Shown in pieces: positions 1-10,591 of a stretch of 64,000 bases of DNA. Source of the DNA: Anastrepha obliqua. Taxonomy: Eukaryota > Arthropoda > Insecta > Diptera > Tephritidae. Every line of letters begins with the position of its first letter. Within the stretch, counting starts at the first letter, position 1. A model generated the notes under the pieces. That model saw only the letters and a list, made by a program, of their open reading frames with translations. It did not search any database and was not told the origin of the DNA. A program made the position numbers and the translations under genes. The stretch lies in NCBI RefSeq assembly GCF_027943255.1, contig NC_072897.1, positions 17,236,044 to 17,300,043 on the forward strand, read 5' to 3'.

Positions 1-963
1 CTACGCTATACTACTATCTGCTCCGCCAATTGATGTCGCCTACGATCGTTTGGTAGGCTTGAATGCCAAAGATCGTGATGCGCATTGAAGCCACCTACAA
101 CCAACCGGTTTTCACCGCAGGGCGGTAGGTGATAGTGGGTATATATATTAAACATTTCGAGGTCGGCATCGCCTGACCGCATAGCTATAGCTTGGCATTC
201 TATGGTGCTGTCCCTGCGGTCGATGTCTTCATCGATGTGACGATACTGTGCACGTTGTAGGCATCCATGGTTATCAGAGAGCTAGCGTGCAGTTTTGTCT
301 CTCGCAGATATCTAATTCCAATCACGGCTAATGAAGTCGACTTGGTCATTTAGTCGGTTACAGTTCAGTTGGAGTAGCTTGAAGCTCCTCGGGAGTATTG
401 TCGGAACTCGGAGAGTGAGGTTGTCTGCGTTGGCCCTGCTGTGCGTTCCGCAGTCGTTGTTGCGGCCTGATGTTTACGGGCGGCCGCGGCACAGGGGGCG
501 CGTTGCGAGTGCTGAGCTCTACAGCAGGGGTAACGAAGTCGCGTGTCCACTCACGAGTGGTGCGCAGGCCAGAGCACCTCAGAAAGCGGCAGCAGCCATT
601 GCAAGAATTGCATTGGACAGTTGTCAAGTTCCGAGGAACTACGGTCTGACACACGGAGCAGACTGTGCGGGGGACTAAGACTTAAGGCCTGAGCAGGTGT
701 GAAGGTCGCTCCACCTGTTGCATTTATTACATTTAACCGGGGTGGAGTCGTTTATGGTAGACGCAGCAATAGAATAGCTCTGGTCCAGGGTTGGATTCAA
801 GTCCTGAAGAGAAGATTTTGGAGCAAAGTTGCTGCATAGGATTGCTCTTGTGACGATAGATGAGGGATAAGGTACGGCGCACTAGACAGGACTAGTTTAC
901 TAGAGCGGCAGCCCCTGGTTGGGGAAAACCCCGTGTCATTCCGGTAACGTAGAACCAGCTGCC
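1..963 (-). mobile_element. LINE-J copy 1, 5' part of a jockey/CR1-like non-LTR element
   Basis: This minus-strand segment matches the 5' part of the fuller LINE copy at 3310-6595. Shared blocks include the leader near 880-950 (matching about 6480-6560), the finger-coding part, and the endonuclease-coding part at 1-300 (matching 5930-6190). It keeps a proline-rich linker and an endonuclease N-terminus (about 190-560) that the fuller copy has lost. The RT half lies beyond the window edge or is missing. The leader stops near 963, where mariner-like sequence begins. Reading frames are broken. The family match is seen directly; the clade name is a judgement from domain style. Confidence 0.85.
358..830 (-). 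pseudogene. 2A-like motif and PHD-like finger of LINE-J copy 1
   Basis: Read on the minus strand, 782-805 encodes G-L-E-S-N-P-G-P, a variant of the NPGP ribosome-skipping motif known from several non-LTR retrotransposons. It is followed by a Cys/His-rich PHD- or RING-like finger, of which the second half (V-Q-C-N-S-C-N-G and a C-S-G-L block) is clear in the open frame 358-654. A linker rich in Pro, Arg and Gln follows. The frame between motif and finger is interrupted, so this is a relic. In intact relatives this region precedes the endonuclease and may bind nucleic acid. The same arrangement at 6183-6425 supports the assignment. Confidence 0.6.
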
Positions 964-964
964 A

Positions 965-1770
965 CCTGCTCTTCTTCGCTTGTCATCGAGGTCAAAAGAC
1001 TGCCGAAGTAGCCCGGGACATTTGCGACGTGTATGGAGAAGGTGTCATAGGCGAGTCTACAGCTCGAAAATGGATTGCAAAGTTCAAAAATGGCGACTTT
1101 GACGTCGATGACACGTGCCGCAGCGGAAGGCCTACGGAATCCGTTGAAGGTCTCAAATTTCATTTGAAGGAGAACCGTCGTCAAACCTGTCGTGAATTGG
1201 AGGGAAAAATTAACTGCGATCATAAAATGATTCTGAATAACCTTCATCCAATGGGATTTACCGAAAAATTGGAGCCTGGGACCCGACGAGCTTAACGAAA
1301 AACACAAAAGTCGCCTTCAAATTTCTTCTCAGCATCTCGCCTGCGCTCGAGCAACAGCGCTTTTCGTACCGAATCGTCACGGGTGATGAAAAATGGTGCC
1401 CATATATCAATATGGAGCAAAGAAAGAAGTTCGTGGCTCCACGATACGACAAAGACGAGTCAATCCAAATCTTCATACAAAGAAGATCATAATATGTATA
1501 TGTTCGGATGCTTCAAAAAAAAAACGCCATGGTCAACAAGGAGCTCTACATCGCCAAGTTGCATCGCGTGAATGAGGCTATTCGACTGAAAAGACCTGAT
1601 CGACATGGTCAAACCTTACTCTTTCACGACAACGCCGGGCACCATGCTGCACAAGTTGTTAAAACCGCACTCCAAGAGCTCGAATGCGAGGTCCTTAAAA
1701 ACTAACTCAACAACTCCTTTGACACCTGACCAGGCGATTTTGGGCGGAACGGCAATAATCTTCTTTGGAC
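965..1770 (+). pseudogene. mariner transposase relic (irritans-like)
   Basis: The plus strand reads as mariner transposase in pieces. The helix-turn-helix part lies at about 968-1290 (VYGEG, RKW, FKNGDFDVDDT and SGRP-type motifs). A middle part near 1300-1500 is frameshifted. Then comes LHRVNEAIRLKRPDRHGQT with the second catalytic Asp block (FHDNAGHH) at 1555-1705. After EVL, the frame jumps to a C-terminal piece (LNNSFDT, PGDFGRNG) near 1705-1760, which implies an internal deletion covering the third catalytic region. Several frameshifts and stops are present. A full mariner transposase is about 340-350 residues. No terminal inverted repeats were recognised, and the left end abuts the LINE-J leader. 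Subfamily is inferred from motif style. Confidence 0.85.
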
Positions 1771-2469
1771 GAGTACTCCCCAAATTCTATGCGTTCCTGT
1801 CATTGAAACTTCTCTATACATTAACGTCCCCGCTGTTCTTGTGTTTCGTCGTAGATTCTTTGCTAACGGAGATACAGGAGCTCGGATTTCATGTCTAAGA
1901 TAAGCGGACGATGTTTGTGCACTATAATCGGGAATAACCAAATTATGCGAATTTTGGACAATTTTACAAAATATGAAATCAAATAACTTAAAAACTATAA
2001 CTTTACTAAAGGTGGATTTCACACTTTTAGAATGTAGGCGACTCCCTTTTTTTTATTAATTTAATAATTAATTTCTTGCTATTTCCAATTGATAATTTTA
2101 TTGATTTCATAAAGTTTATCGCTTTTTGTGTGGTTTGCTTATTGCTACATATGAAATTATTTTATACAATATTTTCTTTAATATAATCGATCAATAAATA
2201 CTTTTCTATATATAATATTTTTCCGCTATATATCTCTTTTTTTTCAAAACACGGGCCATCAGGAGGAGGTTTTACTGGAATAGTTTCAGACTGAGGAATT
2301 CGATATTGTGTTTTGGAATTCACATTACATGGAATGACATACCGAATTTAACGAAATAATTTAAAAGTGCTTTAACGACTGATAGCGGTGATGATGTGGT
2401 TTACGTACATATCAATACATGAACAGAAATGATTCCCAGAATCACTTTACGCGAAGTTAGGTTTGCTTT
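1771..2469. other. AT-rich spacer, no feature recognised
   Basis: No coding frame, repeat or known element end was recognised here. Short open frames lack family motifs. The stretch is AT-rich with A and T runs, and may hold the 3' flank of the mariner relic. Confidence 0.5.
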
Positions 2470-2577
2470 GTTGTTGTAGCAGCATAAGGAAATCCATGAT
2501 GCTGGAGTGACAGTCCTTGACCAGATATAAATTTGGGTCGTTCCGGTAACGTATAACTGACTGTCGTGGGAACAATA
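2470..2577 (-). mobile_element. short non-autonomous LINE-J derivative (SINE-like)
   Basis: About 105 bp begin on the plus strand with GTTGTTGTAGCAG, which is the complement of the CAA-repeat 3' tail of LINE-J (compare 3311-3345). They end with GGTCGTTCCGGTAACGTA and a GTGGGAAC block, which match the LINE-J 5' end (compare 6538-6575 and 936-960). The element therefore looks like both ends of the LINE joined with the coding body absent. Such two-ended derivatives could be mobilised by the parent. The match of both ends is seen directly; mobilisation is inference. Confidence 0.65.
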
Positions 2578-3295
2578 TTTGCTTATGTGCTACACTGAAT
2601 GTCTATGTAGCGAGGCAAAAATTATTTAGAAAAAGACCCGTATTTTCATAACCCGTCATTTGATACTCTTCTTCCAAACATTTTAATTCCGAGCTAATTA
2701 GTGTACACGCAAAATATACATATATGTATGTGTTAATATATAGCATCACATACATTACTAAATATTAAACTTTAGCCTATATTTACAGATTTTATGTTAT
2801 TTATGTACTTCCTGCTAAGAAACTGCTACTATTTCTTTATTTTACCGATAACAATGAGACAGGAAACCAAGATAAAAATTCATCCCATTAACACTTTAAA
2901 GTTTTGACTGCAACATATTAATAGTTATGTAGATACATACCGCTTTCCATACAAATATACCTCATCAGTGATACCGGACTGGTTAAAATATAATAGGGAC
3001 CGTACATTGTGGAATATTTGATCAAATTGTATGTTCATATTTCAATTACCCCTGTGTGACTTTTATATAGATACAAGAAAATCAACAGGAAGATGCTTGC
3101 TTTGGATATATGTATTACGTTGGCATGTTACGAAATCAATATTGATAAATAACTAAAAAATAAACGTAAAAGAATATGGGTGAATGATTGGTATAAACAA
3201 TAAAACCAGTACAAAAATTTTTTTGGGTGCACATCTATGCTTTATTACGTCTGACTTAGAACTAACTATTCTACCCAACTCATTAGTAAGCCTCA
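2578..3295. other. AT-rich spacer, no feature recognised
   Basis: No family motif, terminal repeat or long frame was recognised. The sequence is AT-rich and precedes the left target duplication of the LINE-J copy. Confidence 0.5.
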
Positions 3296-3310
3296 GCCCA
3301 AGCTACCCTT

Positions 3311-3330
3311 GTTGTTGTTGTTGTTGTTGT
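3311..3330. repeat. (GTT)n, 3' tail of LINE-J copy 2
   Basis: Six and a half GTT units. Read on the minus strand this is the CAA-repeat tail that ends the LINE just inside its target duplication. Confidence 0.9.
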
Positions 3331-3363
3331 AGCAGTATCTTCGCCCTGTCAGTGTAGTGTAAA

Positions 3364-6300
3364 TTAGCGGTCGTCTTCGTCTAGCTCATCTAACGGTAGG
3401 CCCAGGAAACTGGCAGTTCCGACGGGTTGGGTCCAGAGGGAGAGAGGTGTTAGATGAGTGGGTTTGATGGGGCAAGTGAAGAGGTGGTTAGTGTCGTGCG
3501 GGGTACCTTCACATGCTGGACATATGTTTAGTATGTCGGGGTCGATTCTGGATAGGTAGGAGTTTAACCTGCTACAATATCCAGAGCGTAGTTGTGCCAA
3601 GATTACGCGGGACTCTCGGGGAAGCTGGAGCTCTTCGTCTGCGATAGGTGGTGGTTGGACTCCGATAACGGCATTCGGGGGTCGGGAGCTTAGGAAGGTG
3701 GTGAGGGTCTCCCGATGAATGTCGCTAATTGCCTGTCTGTATACTGTCTGATCCTGGAGTGGTCTGTCCGTTTTGTCCTGGATCTCGTCCACGTAGTTGA
3801 GGAAATGTCTCCTGATGTGCCTGGGAGGTGGCTCAGGCTCGAGCAGGTGTCTGCATGGGTGAGGCCTACGGTGACATCCAAGCAGAAACTGCTTGCCGAG
3901 CATTTTGTTGTGCTCCTTAACCGGGAGCATGTGCGCCTCGTCATGTAAGTGATGGCTAGGGGACATCAGGAGACATCCTGTCGCGGTCCTGATGGCAGTA
4001 TTGTGGCAGGTCTGAAGCTTCGTCCACTGCGTATCACTGGTTCCAGGCGACCAGACAGGCGCGGCATAGTTCAGAACCGGTCGGCCTATTGCTTTGAAAG
4101 TCGACAGCAACATTTCTTTGTCTTTGCCCCAAGTGCTGCCGGCAAGCGACTTGAGGACCTTGTTGTGATTCTGTACTCTCGTTGCAATAGCGGTTGTGTG
4201 CGCTGAGAAGGAGAGCAAACTGTCAAAGGTGACTCCCAAAATTCTGGGGTTGTTTACCGTCGGTATTGGGGTATCATCGACGTGCACCTGAAGTGGCAGC
4301 TTGACCTCCTTTGTCCAGGTGGCGAAAAGGGTCGCCGTGGATTTAGTGGGAGAAAGTTTTAAGTTTCTCGCAGTGAAGAAGCGAGAAAGGCGGGCGAGGT
4401 AGTCGTTTACTTTTGAGCATAGGCCATCAATGTCATTGCCCAACGCCATTATCGTGCAGTCGTCGGCATATGAGACCAGTGAGACTCCCTCTGGTGGCTG
4501 GGGGAGTTTCGAAATATAGAATTTAAAGAGCAAGGATGAGAGGACACCACCCTGCGGTACTCCTTGCTTTATTTTTCTCTGTTTTGAGGTTTGGTCTCGA
4601 AATATTACCGACGAGTGACGACCACTCAGGTAGTTCGCGGTCCACCTCTTCAGCCCTGGCGGGAGTGTCGACTGTAAATAGCGTGGCGTGGCTGACTGTA
4701 TCGAAAGCCTTTTGTAGGTCCAACGCTACTAGGACAGTCCTCTCGCAGGGGCGGTTTTGGTTTAGTCCGCGGTTTACCTGGGTGTTTATGACGGTGAGTG
4801 CCGTGGTGGTACTGTGCACTCTACGGAAACCATGCTGGTGTGGGGCTGGAGTCAGGTGTTCAGTGAGGAGTGGGAGTAGAAGGGCTTCAAGAGTCTTCAC
4901 TACTGGGGAAAGGAGAGTTATCGGACGATAAGACTCCCCGTGGTTGGCGGGTTTCCCAGGCTTCAGCAGTGGGACCACTCTCCGTAATTTCCACTTATCA
5001 GGAATGATGAGAGTGGCCATAGACAGGTTGAAGACCTTTGTGAGGTAATCTACTCCCAATGGACCCAGCTTTTTCAGCATCAGCATGTTTAGTCCGTCGG
5101 GGCCAATGGCTTTTGAGGGTTTCATTTGTTTGATGGCCCCCTGAATCTCGTCGCTGGTGAAAGCAAGCGGTGCACTGTTGTAGGGCAGTTTGTGCAGCCG
5201 TCTGGTGGCACGACGCTTGGATCTGTTGACCGGAGGATGCAATATAAATTGCCGGCTAAAGTAGCTCGCGCATCTCTTCGGGTCCGACGAAGTACGACCG
5301 TTGAAGGTGATATCCACCTTGTCGTTGTGCTTCGTCGGGTTCGACAGGGACCTTACGGTGGACCAGAGCTTGCTCACACCAGAGGTGAAGTTACAGGACT
5401 TCAGATGCTCTACCCATTTGGTCCGCTTATGTTGGGTGACCAGTTGCCGGATCTCCGAATTGAGATCCTTTATGCGAGGATCCCCGGGATCGGCCTGGCG
5501 TAGGCGGTCACGCTCGTTTGCCATAACGGCTGCTTCGGCTGGGAAATTGGGACGTAATTCCCGGATCCGTCCAGCAGGGATGAAGCGAGCCGCGGCGGCT
5601 GTAATCGCCTTGCGGAATGCGCGTTCGTCTGCGCGCACATCGGTGGGAGTGGGTAGGGCTGCGAAGATGTTCTCAGTAAATTCCGCGAATCTGGTCCAAT
5701 CAGCTTTGTTAAAGTTGATGTATGACCGGTGATCCGCGGAAACAAATTCGGCAGGTCTCTCGATCGAGATGATAATGGGCAACTGGTCTGATGCAAGCGA
5801 TATCATAGGTCGCCAGGTTATGCTATTTATCAGTCCAGCGCTAGCAATTGTTATATCTGGCGAGCTGCTACAATTGCCCACTACCCTAGTGGGGGCGTCG
5901 TCGTTTACAGTGCTGAACGTCGAATCGTCTATCTGCTCTGCCAGTAACTGTCCCCTACGATCTTTTGGCAGGCTTGAATGCCAAAGATCGTGATGCGCGT
6001 TAAAGTCACCTACTACCAATCGGTTTTCTCCCCTGATGAGCGCACCAATATCGGGGAGATATCCTGCCGAGCAGCAGGTGGCAGGGGGTATATAAATATT
6101 GTAGATTTCGAGCTCGGCATCTCCTGACCGGACAGCTATACCTTGACGTTCTAAGGTGCTGTCCCTGCGGTCGATGCCTTCATCAATAAGACGAGGAGGC
6201 GGGGACCGCCTGTGAGCGGGAGCAACACGTGGCCACATACCTTGTGGACCACTCCCTATGTGTCCTAAGGCCTGAGCAGGTCTTAAGATGGCACCACCCG

Positions 6301-6425
6301 TTGCACTGGTTACACCTAACCGAGGTGGAGTTCGGGTGGAGCCGTTTGTGGCAGATGCAGCAGTAGAATACTTCAGGTCCGGGGTTGGGTTCGACGCCAG
6401 CCCGGAAGAGAAGTATTTGGAGCAA
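3364..6425 (-). pseudogene. LINE-J ORF2: 2A/PHD leader, APE endonuclease (partial), reverse transcriptase
   Basis: On the minus strand the open frame 6436-4523 (637 residues) holds the C-terminal two thirds of an APE-type endonuclease (VVGDFNAHHDLW, then DITIASAGL and the S-D-Q/H-L-P-type end) and the RT fingers and palm start (PDGLNMLMLKKLG, GFRRVHST, LDLQKAFDTVSH). A single-base shift near 4680 moves the frame to 4533-3364 (389 residues), with SYADD as the catalytic Asp pair and a C-terminal Cys/His finger (CPACEGTPHDTNHLFTCP). The endonuclease N-terminus with its metal-binding Glu is absent, because the copy is deleted between the finger frame (6425-6183) and about 6190. The product would copy the element's own RNA at a nicked target. 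This copy cannot encode the full enzyme. Confidence 0.88.
6183..6425 (-). pseudogene. 2A-like motif and PHD-like zinc finger of LINE-J copy 2
   Basis: Eighty residues are open on the minus strand. Bases 6375-6401 encode A-G-V-E-P-N-P-G-P, close to the ribosome-skipping consensus D-[VI]-E-x-N-P-G-P but with Gly in place of the first Asp. Next comes a finger with the pattern C-x2-C, C-x2-C, W-C-H, C-S-G-L (about residues 22-52), like a PHD or RING finger. The frame differs from that of the downstream endonuclease because of the deletion near 6190. Such N-terminal NPGP motifs are known from other non-LTR elements; activity here is untested. Confidence 0.65.
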
Positions 6426-6649
6426 ACTGGCTGCAATGAGTTGCTCCTGTGACGAAAGGTTTAGGGTAAGATACGGATCACTAGACAGGGCTAGTGTACT
6501 GGGGCGGCAGCCCTTGGTCGGGAATAAAAACCCAAGTCATTCCGGTAACGTAGAACCGGCTGCCATGGGAATGTCAATGTTTAAAGTCAAAGCCGGCCCA
6601 AGCTACCCTCATTGGCGCCGCTGTCCGTTGACGTCGTTGTTGTCACGTG

Positions 6650-7940
6650 CAGTGTCTTCTTACGCTGGATTTGGCTGCGAGTATGCTGGCTCATCGAACC
6701 CTATAGTTTCAGTTTTTGTGGCTTGATAATTGTAGCCAACATAATATATGCAGCTGATTTTGTGGATAGTAGCACCCATGGCATTCCTTGCGGTTCGTTT
6801 CTTATAATTGCTTAGGACTAATCTTATTATTATGAGCGCGATAATAGCCCTCACTGCAAGAATGAAAACCACCGTCTTTAAATTTATTTATTGTCGCAAT
6901 GCATTAACATCAAACTCCTCCATATTAATTTCCTGGAGGTAGTTCAGACTCAGGGATCATAAATGCCCTATGGGGTTGATCTTTTGGACAGTGGATATTG
7001 CAGGTGTGCGTTTCAAAGCCATGTTGTTATATCGGAATTCTGTTGTAATTATAGTACCCTGCAGATCAAAGTTAATAAGTAAGTCTCTCTAACGACTCTG
7101 TAGTTTCCACTTTCGGCCTTGACCTCGACTGGGACGTTGCTAATCATAATTTTTCTGTCAACGATCTCATTGATGCCTTTATTGTGGTTGAGCAATTTAT
7201 CGTATCTCCCGCGGCCAGCTGTTGCCCACAAATTACGGCTTTTAATTTTTTACAAAAGGTAGCGAACGCCGCCTTTTCACAGTTTACGGCATGCGCCTTA
7301 CCTTCGCATTCACCAATACTACTTTTTACCCCAAAGTCCAGTACTCGTCCTTAGTATGGCACGACGAAGAGACTAAATTTTGTTCAAACTCTTTAGGTAT
7401 AGACTATTTTATGATAAAATACATAAGGTCTTTATTTTCTAACGCCTTAATTTAGACATTCGTAACATTTATATATGTATTTCATACATTGGTGAGTGAG
7501 TGCTCGGTTTATTTTTAATTACTTTTTTTTTATCGCTACTGTCTAATATTACAGGACTAACAAAATTTTGTTTAGTTAACATTATTGAAATTGTGATAGC
7601 TTGTAATTAGGGAGTAATAATCCTATTTCGTGGTAGTATAGTTTCATACAAGTGGACCATATGTATTTTCCTTATTTGTGGTACTAATGATTTTGTTATT
7701 TTTTGTGTGAATAATAGTATTTTTTGTGGGATGTGCGTGTTTATCCTATATTGTTTTTTGCTTGAATCATATCCTGTCTCATATGTATCCTCTTTTAATC
7801 GGTAGAGTCAGGTGTGGCAGCTATAACATTCAGTGCTGTGTTAAAAAAGTTAAAATTTCGTACTTGTCGATGGTGAATGTCAACAGTTCGCGGTAGTGAT
7901 TCAAAGTGTATATGTCCGAGCTTAGTAGCTTCCTCATGTG
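6650..7940 (-). pseudogene. env C-terminal part, errantivirus-like copy 1
   Basis: The minus strand from 7940 to about 6650 reads, with several stops and shifts, like the envelope gene of gypsy-group insect retroelements. A segment at 7940-7860 continues the frame that stops at 10592 on the other side of the hAT insertion. A Cys-bearing central part lies at 7350-7230, and an ectodomain end near 7230-6910. Residues read from 6872-6800 form a long hydrophobic segment followed by basic residues, as expected for a membrane anchor and short tail. Family assignment rests on segment order and on the gag and pol relics of the same element at 13130-14962. It is degraded and not expressible as one protein. 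Confidence 0.6.
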
Positions 7941-8425
7941 CAGTGGCGTAACTAGTGTATGGCAAGCAGGGCACGTGCTATGGGCGCCACTCTAGCGGAG
8001 GCGCAAAGTGACACCTCAACTTTGTATATTCAATCGCGATTGGAACTTCAGTTTTTAAATAAAGATACTAAAAGTACGGAACGTCGACTCCGTAATCTGT
8101 ATACTTGCCAGTGAGAAAAACTGAAACGTATACTGTCCGCGCCCCTCTACGCTGTTTTAAGTCAAAGCCGGTTTAGCTCATGACTGCCCGTGACTCCAAA
8201 AACTCGAACAGCGTAGAGCGAATGCGACGGAGAAAGCAATATGTGTGATCGAGAGAAAACACCGAGGTGGGAAGTGAAGGACCGCCCCCTTCTGGATATT
8301 TTACGTCTTTGCATGAAACTAACTTGCTACGTCTCGGCACTTCGGTGTAAACATTACCTTCGCTCAGTGTTTTTCATGCTCTTTTTCTCAATTCAGTGAA
8401 ATATTGTTGAATAGTTTCATTTTTT

Positions 8426-9492
8426 GAAAAGACCCACGAAAGGAGAATCGACACACACCATCTTTTCGTCGATTTCAAAGCTGCATTCGACAGTACGGAA
8501 AGGAGTTACTTGTATGCCACGATGTCTGAATTTGGTATCCCCACAAAACTAATACGGCTATGCAAGATGACGTTGCTCAACAACAGCAGCGCCGTCAGAA
8601 TTGGGAAGGACCTCTCCGAGCCGTTTGACACCAAACGAGGTTTGTACGAGCCGCAGAACTTAACCGCTCAGGCACAATATTTTATAAGAGGGTATAATTG
8701 TTGGCGTATCCTGATGATATTGACATCATCGGCCTTAACAACCGCGCTGTTAGTTCTGCCTTCTCCAAACTGGATAAAGAGGCAAAGCGAATGGGTCTGG
8801 TGGTGATCGAGGGCAAAACGAAGTACCTCTTGTCATCAAACAAACAGGCGACGCACTCGCGTATCGGCACCCACGTCACTGTAGACAGTTATAACTTCGA
8901 GGTTGTAAAAGACTTCGTTTATTTAGGAACCAGCATTAACACCGATAACAATGTCAGCCTTGAAGTCCAACGTAGAATCTCTCTTGCCAACAAGTGCTAC
9001 TTTGGACTAAGTAGGCAACTGAGCAGTGAAGTCCGAAGTCAACGAACAAAACGAACAGTCTACAAGGTTCTCATCATGCCCGTCCTAACGTATGGCACAG
9101 AAGCTTGGACGATGACAACATCCGATGAAGCGACGCTTGGAGTGTTTGAGAGAAAGATTCTGCGTAAGATTTTTGGACCTTTGCACGTTGGCAACGGCGA
9201 ATATCGCAGGCGATGGAACGATGAGCTTTACGACGACATAGACATAGCGCAGCTAATAAAGATCGAGCGGCTACGCTGGCAGGGTCATGTTGTCCGAATG
9301 GATACAAACGCTCCGCCTTTGAAAGTATTCGATGCGGTACCAGCTGGTGGTAGCAGAGGAAAAGGAAGGCCTCCTCTGCGTTGGAAAGAACAGATGGAGA
9401 AGGACTTGGCTTCACTTGGTATGTCCAATTGGCGCCGGTTAGCCCGAGAAAGAAAATCGCGTAAGTGGTTATCGCGCCAAATAAGAAGAAGA
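8426..9492 (+). mobile_element. 5'-truncated RTE-type LINE fragment inside the hAT
   Basis: This fragment matches 45775-46941 of the fuller RTE copy closely over its whole length and ends in the same GAA-repeat tail. Frames 8510-8806 and 8698-9540 encode the RT palm and the C-terminal domain. Relative to the fuller copy, about 75 bp are missing just after the KRG motif near 8640. The catalytic Y-A-D-D reads Y-P-D-D here (near 8707). A long C-terminal frame is preserved (DNNVSLEVQRRIS through GGSRGKGRPPLRWKEQ). Truncation at the 5' end is normal for LINE insertions. No target duplication was confirmed. Confidence 0.88.
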
Positions 9493-9540
9493 AGTTTGAT
9501 TGTTTGCCACATAAAGATAAAAATCAATAAAGCCAGTTAG

Positions 9541-9900
9541 AAACCATTTGGATCAAATTCTGGACGTTCTTGGAGAAATGACCGGAAACAAGAATCAATG
9601 AAGTGAAACAAGAAGTGATGCTCAGCAAATAAACAACCGAATGTTGAAGTATGATTTCCTGACTTTGCTGGAATTTTGGAACAAAGTACTAATCCGCATT
9701 GACCGCGTTTAAAGAGGCTGCAAGATCCCACGATGAATTTTCACGATGCTGTTGAAGATTTGAAGGCTCTTAAATTATTTCGAAAATGAAAGAGAGGCCA
9801 TCGTTGATAGTTCACTCAAGGAAGGGATAATTTTATGTAAAAAATGGGACGTTGCAACTGAAGGACGCCGAAGATAAATAAAAAATATGGATAATCGAAT
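9541..9900 (+). pseudogene. hAT transposase relic (C-terminal part)
   Basis: Read on the plus strand in shifting frames, this stretch resembles the end of a ZMYM1-like hAT transposase. Around 9650-9690 it reads like a D-F-L-T-L-L-E-F-W-N-K block, followed by an I-D-R-V helix. Near 9790-9850 it reads E-R-E-x-I-V-D-S-S-L-K-E-G-I and C-K-K-W-D-V. Many stops interrupt it. Its place inside a structurally defined hAT unit supports the call. The catalytic D-D-E regions are not visible, so they were probably deleted or replaced by the RTE fragment. Confidence 0.55.
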
Positions 9901-9972
9901 GAATTTGCGTCAAAAAAAGCAAGAAAAGTACAATTGTAATTTTTACAAAGCTTTGAGAGCAGTAACAAGTTA

Positions 9973-10292
9973 AAAAAAATAAATAAATAATTGGCGCGTA
10001 CATTTCTGTTAGGTGTTTGGCCGAGCTCCTCCTCCTATTTGTGGTGTGCGTTTTGATGTTGTTCCACAAATGGAGCGACCTACAGTTTCAAGCCGTCTCC
10101 GAACGGCAGATATTTTTATGAGGAGCTTTCTCATGGCAGACATACACTCGGAGGTTTGCCATTGCCTGCCGAGGGGCTACCGCTATTAGAAAAATGTTTT
10201 TATTAATTTTGCTTTCACCGAGATTCGGACCAACGACCTCTCTGGGAATTCCGAATGGTAATCACGCACCAAACCATTCGGCTACGGCGACC
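9973..10292 (-). mobile_element. tRNA-derived SINE copy 1
   Basis: A 320-bp SINE on the minus strand, flanked by the 14-bp direct repeat GCAGTAACAAGTTA at 9959-9972 and 10293-10306. Its head begins near 10292 with a tRNA-like A-box region (G-T-A-G-C-C-G-A-A-T-G-G) and has a B-box GGTCCGAATCTC at 10220-10231. The spacing and long variable-arm-like insert suggest a Ser- or Leu-type tRNA ancestor. The tail is AT-rich with a TAAA-like repeat at 9973-9990. It matches the copy at 22117-22429 over its full length. Confidence 0.85.
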
Positions 10293-10591
10293 GCAGTAAC
10301 AAGTTAGTTGAAGAAATATTATTGTAACGATGCGAGATCTTTCAATAAATAATTTAAATCTAACCTTAAACGTGTTACGCAATTATTGATTATGATAGTG
10401 AAACAAATTACTAATACTTCTCATTAAATAATTATATATTACATTTTTTTTTTTAATTCATAAGAATTAAAAACGAATTCTACAGATCAAATACAACACA
10501 TTCATAACTTTATAGAAAGAAGAGGTGTGGGGGGCGCAATCTTTTCGCTGCCGTGGGCGCTACGTCCTCCAGGTACGTCTCTGCTCATGTG

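Larger units (their letters stand above)
3310..6595 (-). mobile_element. LINE-J copy 2, both ends present, 14-bp target duplication
   Basis: The element is bounded by the direct repeat GCCCAAGCTACCCT at 3296-3309 and 6596-6609, taken as the target site duplication. On the minus strand it runs from a leader near 6595 through a 2A-like motif, a PHD-like finger, APE endonuclease and RT to a CAA-repeat tail at 3311-3330. Comparison with copies 1 and 3 shows that a linker and the N-terminal endonuclease are deleted near 6190. A single frameshift separates the endonuclease/RT-N frame from the RT-C frame near 4680. It is otherwise well preserved. Two further copies in the window support the unit. 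Confidence 0.85.
7941..10583 (+). mobile_element. hAT transposon with 8-bp target duplication
   Basis: The element starts with CAGTGGCGTAACTAG and ends with CAGGTACGTCTCTG. The inverted ends agree at 11 of 15 positions, and CA/TG termini suit hAT elements. The flanking octamer CTCATGTG is repeated exactly at 7933-7940 and 10584-10591, the hAT duplication length. Closing the gap rejoins the env frame of the host retroelement. Inside are an RTE fragment (about 8426-9492), transposase remains (9541-9900) and a SINE (9973-10292). The GGGCGCC-rich subterminal sequence resembles ZMYM/Zaphod-type hAT ends; that subfamily is a tentative call. Confidence 0.85.

Noticed and set aside
3715..6000. Plus-strand frames of 77-143 codons
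   Set aside because: They are shadows antisense to LINE-J RT and endonuclease.
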